Shown here piece by piece: positions 25,190 to 32,895 of a stretch of DNA of 38,454 bases. Every line of letters begins with the position of its first letter. Positions within the stretch are counted from its first letter, which is position 1. The position numbers were made by a program, and so were the translations under genes. This DNA is from Paludibacter sp. Lineage in GTDB: Bacteria; Bacteroidota; Bacteroidia; Bacteroidales; Paludibacteraceae. The DNA is taken from assembly GCA_010365115.1 (NCBI GenBank), contig JAAFGX010000036.1:1-38454 (forward strand). Reading direction: 5' to 3'. The notes beneath the pieces were generated by a model. The model was given only the letters and a program-made list of their open reading frames with translations, did not search any database and was not told the origin of the DNA.

Positions 25190-25570
25190 TGGATTAGTCC
25201 TGATGAATTGGTTGTAAAAGGGCTTGATAGAGAAATAGAAAGCATTACCCATTTATTAACAGGTACTGAGCTCAAATTCAGAACAATGAGTGACTATCAC
25301 AGCGATAACGGCAGAAAAGGATAACGTTTTATTACTTTACCCAAAGAGTTAAATGAACCATTTGGAACCGTACTAAAAATAACATTCAAAAACAAAAAAG
25401 TAACTATTAAAGCACCTGAAGGTGACACAATTAATTGGGAAAACAAAATCTGCACTTCGAGAGTTAACGTATTTATTGATTTAAGGGCTAGATCAAGCGT
25501 AACATTGATTTCATATGACGATGTAATGAAAGATGGCATGCGCCAACAATATGTAGTTGTCCGCCTACCA
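25190..25570 (+). pseudogene. Degenerate fragment, probably fucosidase-type C-terminal region
   Basis: In one frame the segment reads WISPDELVVKGLDREIESIT, THLLTGTELKFRTM, stop TAA at ~25322, then RFITLPKELNEPFGTVLKIT, FKNKKVTIKAPEG and NVFIDLRARSSVTLISYDDV, ending at TGA ~25569. A VxGTGxELxFR strand followed by a LPxxxxxxxGTVLKIxF strand is typical of the C-terminal beta-sandwich of GH29 fucosidases, so this may be the 3' end of the gene broken at 23502. The final ~50 residues I do not recognise. There is no start codon context and there is an internal stop, so it is a remnant. The GH29 assignment is tentative. Confidence 0.45.
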
Positions 25571-25692
25571 TGAAATTGTTTGTTCGTTACCTAAAATACC
25601 AATTATCATTAATGAATTAATTTGCGAAGCTCTCAGTTGTATTTTAAGTAGAGTGATTTTAATATTACCTTACAAACAACAATTTTTAAAAA

Positions 25693-25731
25693 GCCGCAAA
25701 GAAAAAAACTTTAAGTTTTTCTCTTTGCGGC
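25693..25731. terminator. Long hairpin, probable bidirectional terminator
   Basis: GCCGCAAAGAAAAAAACTT (25693-25711) pairs with AAGTTTTTCTCTTTGCGGC (25713-25731) with one mismatch around a tiny loop. It lies between plus-strand genes on the left and minus-strand genes on the right, so it could end transcription from both sides. Confidence 0.6.
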
Positions 25732-25820
25732 TTTGCACTTAGTGTTTATGCATGATTTTATTGACGTACCGTTGTTTAAAATCCTTACTTTTTTTAAGAC
25801 AGGATTTGGATTTCAATTGG

Positions 25821-26026
25821 TTAGTTTTTTAGTATTAGCTTTTTATGCGAACCATTATTAGTTGTTACTTTAAAGATATAAACTCCAATGATATACCATT
25901 TAATGAGTTTAATTTAGAATTCCTACATTTTTAAAAACAGTAGATATTGGATTGATATTAACTGTAATAGGATTAGAAATTGTAGTTGAAGTTAAATCAT
26001 CACATCGTACAGCAACTACTAGCTAT
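25821..26026 (-). pseudogene. Remnant of a T9SS protein 3' end (Ig-like plus sorting domain)
   Basis: Read on the minus strand, the segment gives AVRCDDLTSTTISNPITVNI (end of an Ig-like domain), then NPISTVFKN, a broken stretch with stops, and in another frame GVYIFKVTTNNGSHKKLILK before TAA at 25821-25823. GVYxxKV and KKLILK are the closing strands of T9SS sorting domains. It lies just downstream of the 815-residue T9SS gene, which already has its own complete sorting domain, so it is what is left of a separate gene. Confidence 0.7.
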
Positions 26027-26033
26027 AAGTGAA

Positions 26034-28481
26034 TTATTCAACTAAAATTATAGACACAATCGATAATCCATTTCCCTTCATTTTATATAAATAAGCTCCT
26101 TTGCTTAATGTATTTAAATTCAACGTTTCATTTAAGACATCGCTTTGCTTGTAAGTGTTTTTTGAAAGAACGGTTTTTCCTTGTAAATCAACGATTTCAA
26201 TGGTTAATTTACCCTCGAATCTATTTTCCAAACGGATATTTAAAATATCTTTTACGGGTACTGGATAAATCAATAAACCGTTTACAATATCATTTACTAA
26301 ATCAACTTTTGAAGGAGCTTGAGGTACTGTTACAACCGAAAGATCGTTTTGATCACAACCAATCGCTACCACTCTATACTCGTAATTTTTACCATTTATT
26401 GCGGTATAATCATACCATTGTTGAGGATTTAAATCTAAATATTGATTGGCACAAATACCTGTAGTAATAACCTGCCATCCATCCGGATTCTGAGGCCCAT
26501 TATTCCCACCAGTAGCATTTCTGGGTCTGTATGCAAGTAGAGACCAAGTTGCTCCGCCAACTTCTTTGCGCTCTACTCTAAAGGATGATTCATTTGTGGA
26601 ATTGTCTGTCCAGGAAATAATATTGCATTTGTTAACTACGTCTTTTACTACTGAAAGATTTGTTGGTATACCATTTGCCGGACCACTACAATCTGTGTCA
26701 TACATAACATCTTTATATACTCCAGTTGAAGTTTTAGCAATATCCTGATTATCATTACCTACAACTGAAAAATCTTCAAATCTGTAGATGCCAGGTCCCC
26801 AGGTCCCCACTTTAAATACTTTATTCCATCCTTGCAACATACCCATAATGTGTGTGCCCCATGGAGCAATATAAGAAGTAGATACAAAAGCACAATTACG
26901 GCTGGGACCTTGTTCATTATTAGTAACAGCAACTGAAAAGGCATGATTATTAGCACCGTTAACCTGCCATAATATCCCTTCTCCATCATTCCCAGGCCAT
27001 GAACCTTGTCCGTTAATATAATTGTTATCCACCCATAAATTCCAACCACCCATATCCATGCCTCTGCTCATATTATCACTAGCACCCCCGGCTTCATCTC
27101 CTCCACTCAAAGTATTAAACCACCCTTTCCCACCATTAAAACTCAACCCAAAACCATACACATCATCACTTGTTGGATTCTGTACTGTATTATTACCTAT
27201 TAATGTTTTTCCTTCCCTCACATTTCTACGAACAACCATCCATTTACCTGATAATTCATACCCTTTATTACCATGTTGCCAAACATAATTATCTTGAACA
27301 ATTAAATCATCTAAATAATATGATCCTTTATCAGCTCCAGTAAATAAGCAAAGATTTCCACGTTGACTAGTAAGACTTTTATTTATATCAATTCCAATAC
27401 TTCTTGAATAATCAAAACATACGGTTTTTAATACAACGCTATTACTAATTAATTTAAGCTTCATATCATAGTAAAAACTTTCTGTTGATTTTGGAATAAT
27501 AGTATTTGCAACAAAAATATGTTCGCCTCCCATAACTATTCTACCTATAAAACGCGAGCCGAAATAACCATAATTAGCAGTAGCAGCATCACCTCCATGT
27601 TTCCAAATATCATCAGTCACAACAGCATTTTCAAAACGGCACCCAAATATAAATCTACATTTTGAACCATTGCGAACATATCCATTGGGAACTGACCCTG
27701 TAAACGGATCAAAAGGATGAGTTCCATCTGGTATGCGGTCTGCCCAATTTTGACCGTATTCGTTCGTAGTTTTTGCACTGCTGCTTTTCCATGCTCCTGC
27801 AGTTGCATAAGTTGTTGAAACTTCATCCCATGCAAAATCATCTCCAAAATACACAGTAGCAAATTTAAATTTCACCCATGCCACCCCTACATAGTTTACA
27901 TCTCTTAAGTGTTCACCATTTGCCTTTTCAGGCATTAAGCCAATTTGGTTCCAGGTTCTTGGAACCAATCCGTTTCCAGCTTTAACAGCAAATTCGCCCA
28001 CAGGGCTTGTTTTTTTATCCCAAGTAGGGAATAAAAAAACAGTTTGCAAATCTGATAAACCTGAATCATCAGTTGTGTTTGCCCTATTTTTAATTGCCCA
28101 TTTATTCGTGCCTGGCTCTGCACCTCTAATTACTACACCTTTCTTTAAATGCAAGCCTCTTCCGCCATTAGGATCGGTAGGATGATCCTTGAAATCATAG
28201 ATTCCCGCAGGGTAATACAAGACTCCACCACCTTGAGAATAAAGCAAATCACGTGCACTTTCAAATTTTGCAAAATCGTTTGCCCCATTTGTATAAGTTG
28301 ACATATCAATAACATTGTTCCATTTTATATCATCAGTCCATATTGGATACCCCTCTCCAGAATATTGCGACGAGTTATAAAATGTTGCTATCGGATTATC
28401 AGTAGGTTGTGAAAATAAATTATTCCAACTTACTAAAATCAAGGTAATTAATACTAATATTGATACTTTATTCTGTTTCAT
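26034..28481 (-). CDS. T9SS-exported parallel beta-helix protein with FN3-like domain
   Basis: This 815-residue protein has a signal peptide (MKQNKVSILVLITLILVSWNNLFS). Residues ~45-600 form a pectate-lyase-like right-handed beta-helix: the opening WNNVIDMSTYTNGANDFAKF, GGGVLYYPAGIYDF and GLHLKKGVVIRGAE are the classic N-terminal cap and first coils of such enzymes, and many short coil repeats follow. Residues ~610-725 look like fibronectin-III sequence (NIISWTDNSTNESSFRVERK, YEYRVVAIGC). The last ~75 residues are a T9SS sorting domain (LLIYPVPVKDILNIRLENRF, LNTLSKGAYLYKM). It is likely a surface polysaccharide lyase or glycosidase; no catalytic residues can be named. It is 28 bp downstream of the dockerin-like T9SS gene, so the two are probably cotranscribed. 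Confidence 0.83.
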   Translation of the reverse strand: MKQNKVSILVLITLILVSWNNLFSQPTDNPIATFYNSSQYSGEGYPIWTDDIKWNNVIDMSTYTNGANDFAKFESARDLLYSQGGGVLYYPAGIYDFKDHPTDPNGGRGLHLKKGVVIRGAEPGTNKWAIKNRANTTDDSGLSDLQTVFLFPTWDKKTSPVGEFAVKAGNGLVPRTWNQIGLMPEKANGEHLRDVNYVGVAWVKFKFATVYFGDDFAWDEVSTTYATAGAWKSSSAKTTNEYGQNWADRIPDGTHPFDPFTGSVPNGYVRNGSKCRFIFGCRFENAVVTDDIWKHGGDAATANYGYFGSRFIGRIVMGGEHIFVANTIIPKSTESFYYDMKLKLISNSVVLKTVCFDYSRSIGIDINKSLTSQRGNLCLFTGADKGSYYLDDLIVQDNYVWQHGNKGYELSGKWMVVRRNVREGKTLIGNNTVQNPTSDDVYGFGLSFNGGKGWFNTLSGGDEAGGASDNMSRGMDMGGWNLWVDNNYINGQGSWPGNDGEGILWQVNGANNHAFSVAVTNNEQGPSRNCAFVSTSYIAPWGTHIMGMLQGWNKVFKVGTWGPGIYRFEDFSVVGNDNQDIAKTSTGVYKDVMYDTDCSGPANGIPTNLSVVKDVVNKCNIISWTDNSTNESSFRVERKEVGGATWSLLAYRPRNATGGNNGPQNPDGWQVITTGICANQYLDLNPQQWYDYTAINGKNYEYRVVAIGCDQNDLSVVTVPQAPSKVDLVNDIVNGLLIYPVPVKDILNIRLENRFEGKLTIEIVDLQGKTVLSKNTYKQSDVLNETLNLNTLSKGAYLYKMKGNGLSIVSIILVE

Positions 28482-28509
28482 AAATTCTATTTTAATTAAA
28501 TCAATTATA

Positions 28510-30855
28510 TCAAAATACTAACAACTTCCTTTTTTCTTGTCCTACAGAGAGAATGTAAATCCCTTTTGAAAGCTGATTTAAAGATATACAAACATTTCCT
28601 GATACTTCCTTTTGTAAAAGGACTCTACCATTAAGATCAAAAATTGAAACAGGCATAATATCCGTTGAGCCTGTTTCTATCGTTACTTTATCTGAAGCGG
28701 GATTTGGATAAACTTTAATTTTTTTTGCAGGAAGTGGGTCAATTGCCGTGAATGGATTAGTAATGTATGCTTGTGCACTTGGTGAAATAAGATTCACGCC
28801 ACTTACGGTGGCTTGTGCTGTAAATAAAAAGGGTTCGTTGGAATTTATAAAATGCGCTGTTAACGCATTATTTTGGCTATAACCCATATCTACACCACCA
28901 ATACTGCCTGCTGAAGTTACAGCATAAGTAAAAGTTGGTTGATTTGCCAATGCCACCCCATCCTGATCTAATGCTAAAGCAGAAAATGTCTGAAAACTAT
29001 TCAGGCTAACTTTCGTCAATGTTGGTGTAAGTGAAATGGACATAAATACCTGCACTTTGATATTAGCCATGGTAGGGTTAGAATATCCAGTTCCATCAGT
29101 AGCTGTCCATTGAAAAGCATCTGTTCCGGTAAAATTGAAATTCGGTATGTAGTTTAAATTTTGCATGTCGGCAACTCCAATTTCCTGATTTTGATTAACC
29201 ATAGTGTTATTCAATTTCAAAATGCCATTTATTGGTAATTGAATAATCTTAATTCCAGTCAATTTATCTTGGTTGACATCGGCATAACCATTGCTGAAAT
29301 CAGACAATGATAGACTTAAAGCCTGATCACGATAAGTATATTTTAAAAAGTCGGTGGTAGTTGGCGGAGTAAGAATTGCGTCTATTGACTTTAACGGAAT
29401 GGTAAATCCGTCGGCAACACCACTTCCTAAATAATTGAAAGTAACAGTCAAATCGCCCTCGGGAATTCCGGTAGCGGCAATTGCACCAAAGTTTTTTATA
29501 ATATTAAATGTACTGGTTGTATATGACCCAAACCGGGAATCACTATCAGAATATTTCGTTTCTGACAACCCAGACAGATCAGGGCTTATTCCATTAAGTT
29601 TTCCACTCTTACTTTCAATTTTAAAGAAACTTACATTTTGCATGTTAAGGGTTATTTCACCTGTTGTGGAATTATATTGGGCAGAAGCACTAGCAGTTGC
29701 ATTAATTGGATTGCTCCAGAAAGCAACCAGTGGATTAGCATCTTCAATATCTATATTGGTATCATTATTTGCATCACCGGTTTTAATACTACCTCCCGAA
29801 TATCCCCAATTTGTGTTTAATACATCAGCATCCATCTGATCAATATTCAAATCGAGATTAAAGTCTGACTTTTTTGTAATATACACACTGGCATTCATGA
29901 ATCCAATTTGAGCATCGGCAGTAGTTATTCCACTACGAATAACCGCCGGAGTTGTTACTTCTTTTCCATTACAAGAACAGAAAAAAGTAAATTGTATATA
30001 ATTGAAAACAGCATAGCGCGAAATGATATCAAAACTATTATTGTCCAATCGGTTATTTAAACCTGTATTCAGGTCATATTCACAAGCTTTGATGGTACCC
30101 CATTGCTCAATATTTACCTTATTAGAACTTGGGATAGCTCTCCAAACCACTTCATTTTGGTATTCTTTATTCAAATCGGATGGTGTGGCATATCCACTAT
30201 TTCCTGTGTAATGGTTCTTGTTGATGCAACCAACCGATCCAGACGGCTTAATAACATTTACATTGCCGGCCAATTGTCTGATTGGAGATTTAATACCCTG
30301 AAAGTACTGATCTACTTCAATTGATATATCATGGTCGTAATGTGGATTTCCCAGAAATGCCTCGTTATAATTCATAAGCGTTATCTGTGCATGATAAATT
30401 TCGTGGCCGTCCGCAATATCACTGAATGCCTTGTATTTAACAAAGACCACATCGTCATATTTATCAATAAAATATTTTATGGCATTTTTCCTTGATTTAT
30501 CTGATGCATCTTTGTATTGCCACCATTGAATGGCACCACCCCAAGGACCATTAACACCTTCAGAAATTTTACGGGAAAGGGCATTCGTAAATCCTGTACG
30601 ATCATTGGGTGCTCTGAAAGCAATTCCATCATATAGATTTCCACCATGTAAATAGTTTTCGCCAGCAACACCAGAATTTACATTATCGAAAGCGCCATCA
30701 GTAAAATCCTCTTCAATGATTTTCATTGGATTACCTGTTACAAAAGTATTCATATTGGGAGTTGCATTTGAGTCCCAATTTGCTTTTTGGTTCTGGGCAA
30801 AAATGGTTACTGAACAAAACAATAAGAATTGGCAAGTAATAATTGATGTTTTCAT
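28510..30855 (-). CDS. T9SS-exported protein with dockerin-like EF-hand repeats
   Basis: The 781-residue product has a signal peptide (MKTSIITCQFLLFCSVTIFA). Residues ~25-340 form an unrecognised domain rich in Trp, Asn and Asp, with four cysteines scattered. Residues ~343-395 hold two calcium-loop-like repeats (DFNLDLNIDQMDAD and DANNDTNIDIEDANPLVAFW), the pattern of type I dockerins. Residues ~395-490 are a beta-sandwich of the kind found beside dockerins (cohesin-like VSFFKIESKSGKLNG). After this come Ig-like or tandem repeats (PNFNFTGTDAFQWTATDGTG, then a second repeat at ~615-700) and a T9SS sorting domain (IKVYPNPASDKVTIETGSTD, GRVLLQKEV, GIYILSVG). A cell-surface binding or enzymatic role is inferred. 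It is the likely partner of the 815-residue protein in the same operon. Confidence 0.78.
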   Translation of the reverse strand: MKTSIITCQFLLFCSVTIFAQNQKANWDSNATPNMNTFVTGNPMKIIEEDFTDGAFDNVNSGVAGENYLHGGNLYDGIAFRAPNDRTGFTNALSRKISEGVNGPWGGAIQWWQYKDASDKSRKNAIKYFIDKYDDVVFVKYKAFSDIADGHEIYHAQITLMNYNEAFLGNPHYDHDISIEVDQYFQGIKSPIRQLAGNVNVIKPSGSVGCINKNHYTGNSGYATPSDLNKEYQNEVVWRAIPSSNKVNIEQWGTIKACEYDLNTGLNNRLDNNSFDIISRYAVFNYIQFTFFCSCNGKEVTTPAVIRSGITTADAQIGFMNASVYITKKSDFNLDLNIDQMDADVLNTNWGYSGGSIKTGDANNDTNIDIEDANPLVAFWSNPINATASASAQYNSTTGEITLNMQNVSFFKIESKSGKLNGISPDLSGLSETKYSDSDSRFGSYTTSTFNIIKNFGAIAATGIPEGDLTVTFNYLGSGVADGFTIPLKSIDAILTPPTTTDFLKYTYRDQALSLSLSDFSNGYADVNQDKLTGIKIIQLPINGILKLNNTMVNQNQEIGVADMQNLNYIPNFNFTGTDAFQWTATDGTGYSNPTMANIKVQVFMSISLTPTLTKVSLNSFQTFSALALDQDGVALANQPTFTYAVTSAGSIGGVDMGYSQNNALTAHFINSNEPFLFTAQATVSGVNLISPSAQAYITNPFTAIDPLPAKKIKVYPNPASDKVTIETGSTDIMPVSIFDLNGRVLLQKEVSGNVCISLNQLSKGIYILSVGQEKRKLLVF

Positions 30856-30981
30856 AATTTCATAATTTTATCTGATTGTACAATAGTTCCTGATTGAATG
30901 CGAATACTTAATACTTATATTAGCCATTATACAAGTTACAATGTTATATTTTTTTTCTTGATTTTATATTTATTTGACTTT

Positions 30982-31093
30982 GACCCCCAAACCCCCTATT
31001 GGGGGCTTTAAGACGCATTTTATGAATTTTTGTACAAAAAAGAACAGTCCCTTAATCTTACTCTTTAGCCCCCATTTGGGGGTTTGGGGGTCA
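30982..31093. repeat. Inverted pair of C-rich interspersed repeats
   Basis: GACCCCCAAACCCCCTATTG continuing to GGGGGCTTTAAGAC (30982-31014) faces an inverted copy AGCCCCCATTTGGGGG continuing to TTTGGGGGTC (31067-31093), separated by ~52 bp. The two can form a very long stem in RNA. They lie between the sulfatase gene and the dockerin-like T9SS gene, so they could insulate or process their joint transcript. The same repeat family occurs at 587, 11255 and 12385. Confidence 0.65.
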
Positions 31094-31199
31094 ATAATTA
31101 TCTAACTTATATAAACTCTATTGTTGAATTCTATTTCAACTTAAGACTGCATGGATAAAGAGTTCTAATCCTTTTTGCATTTCTTTATAATAATCCAGT

Positions 31200-32714
31200 T
31201 CACTGTATATCTGATTTATAGAATCCATCAACAATTTCAAAAAAACGCTTTTCAATTTTTTTCAATTGGGTCTTTTCTTTTGAATTTACATTTTCAGTCT
31301 GTCCAACATCCGTTTTTAAATTATAAAGGGTGTTTTCGGGTAAATTGCCGACTTCATTACCGGTTTGATTACGTACCGGGCCTTTGTAAGCTGGAATAAA
31401 TGCCCAATCACCTGAACGGAATGCTAACCTCGAATCTGCTTCTAAAACAAGTTCTTTTCTTCCCTTTTTACTTTTCCCTAAAAGTGCCGGAAGAACATTC
31501 TGACTGTCGAAATTTCCTTTTAAAGGCTGCTCAACAAATTTAGAGAGTGAAGCCAATAAATCCATTTGACAAACCATGGCATCGGATACAGCTGGTTTTA
31601 TCTCACCTTTCCAGTACACAAAAAACGGAACATGTGTACCTGCATCAAACAAACTATATTTCCCACCACGTAAAGGACCAGCGGGTTTGTGATTACCTAG
31701 TTTTTCGACGGCATCATCCTGATATCCATCATCTAAAACAGGACCATTATCACTCGAAAAAATAATAAGTGTATTTTCTAACAAGCCATTTTTTTCAAGA
31801 TTTTTCAACAATTCACCGATACACCAATCAGCTTCAATAATGGCATCGCCACGCGGTCCCATTCCACTTGCACCAACAAAACGTGCATGAGGAGTACGAG
31901 GAACATGAGGTTGGTGAAGTCCATAATACAAAAAAAAGGATTTATCTTTATTTTCAACCAAATAGTTTTTTACTTTATCTACAAAATAATCAGCCATATC
32001 TTCGTCAACCCACAGAGCACTTTTTCCACCTTTTTGGAATCCAATGCGTGGAATTCCGTTATGAATGGATTGATTATGACCATGTGTCCATTTCATTTTC
32101 AACATTTCAGGATTTGTCAATGCAGTGGGTTCTCCTTCAAAGTTCTTTTTGTAGTTTACTTCAATCGGATCATTGGGGTTCAGTCCAACAACATTTCCGT
32201 TTTCAATATAAACAGATGGTACACGGTCAACAGTGGCGGCAATCAGGCAGGAATAATCAAAACCAACTTCTTTTGCTCCGGGTTTTATGTTTTCGTTCCA
32301 GTTTGTATTACCGTTTCCCATACCCAGATGCCATTTTCCTATTACTGCAGTTTTATAACCTGCATGTTGCATCATTTTAGGTAGTGTCTGTTGATTTACA
32401 TCGATTAAAAGTGGGGCATCTCCCCCAAGTATTTTTGCATTTTTATTTTTCCAGGGGTACATTCCTGTCAATAATGCATATCGGCTTGGAGTAGAGGTTG
32501 CAGATGAAGCATACCCATTCGTAAACCGAATACCTTCATTGGCTAAACGATCCATATTAGGAGTTTTAATAGTTTTACTCCCGTTGGCACTCACATCGCC
32601 ATATCCCAAATCGTCGGCAAGTATAACGATAACATTTGGTTTTGATTCTTTATTTTTGGCACTTAAACCAAAGACTAAAGCTGTAGCAGAAAATAGGATT
32701 ACTTCTTTTTTCAT
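31200..32714 (-). CDS. S1-family sulfatase (Ser-type formylglycine precursor)
   Basis: The 504-residue exported enzyme (MKKEVILFSATALVFGLSA) opens with PNVIVILADDLGYGD, the metal-binding start of type I sulfatases. The catalytic motif S-T-P-S-R-xxxx-TG begins at Ser74 (SATSTPSRYALLTG), so the formylglycine is made from serine by a radical SAM maturase (anSME) encoded elsewhere. Other family landmarks are GKWHLG, YGLHQPHVPR and IIFSSDNGP with the second metal Asp and Asn. The length is normal. It removes sulfate esters from a glycan in the periplasm; the sugar and position are not known. It lies between a C-rich repeat pair and the beta-mannosidase gene on the same strand. Confidence 0.93.
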   Translation of the reverse strand: MKKEVILFSATALVFGLSAKNKESKPNVIVILADDLGYGDVSANGSKTIKTPNMDRLANEGIRFTNGYASSATSTPSRYALLTGMYPWKNKNAKILGGDAPLLIDVNQQTLPKMMQHAGYKTAVIGKWHLGMGNGNTNWNENIKPGAKEVGFDYSCLIAATVDRVPSVYIENGNVVGLNPNDPIEVNYKKNFEGEPTALTNPEMLKMKWTHGHNQSIHNGIPRIGFQKGGKSALWVDEDMADYFVDKVKNYLVENKDKSFFLYYGLHQPHVPRTPHARFVGASGMGPRGDAIIEADWCIGELLKNLEKNGLLENTLIIFSSDNGPVLDDGYQDDAVEKLGNHKPAGPLRGGKYSLFDAGTHVPFFVYWKGEIKPAVSDAMVCQMDLLASLSKFVEQPLKGNFDSQNVLPALLGKSKKGRKELVLEADSRLAFRSGDWAFIPAYKGPVRNQTGNEVGNLPENTLYNLKTDVGQTENVNSKEKTQLKKIEKRFFEIVDGFYKSDIQ

Positions 32715-32895
32715 CTTTTTATTTTTTTTTATTAGAGTCTATCACTCTTCTTTATTTTGATATTATTTATATAATCACTGGGTGTTGCTCGGCACTATTT
32801 TTAAAACGATCTATTGTAAAGTAGAACTTATAAAAAATTAGAGTGCCAACATTTTATCAACAAGAAAGATAATACAATCTACAAAAAAAACCAGC

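Noticed and set aside
25557..25742. 61-codon open frame before the terminator hairpin
   Set aside because: It overlaps the end of the degenerate fragment and runs through the hairpin, with no features of a real protein.
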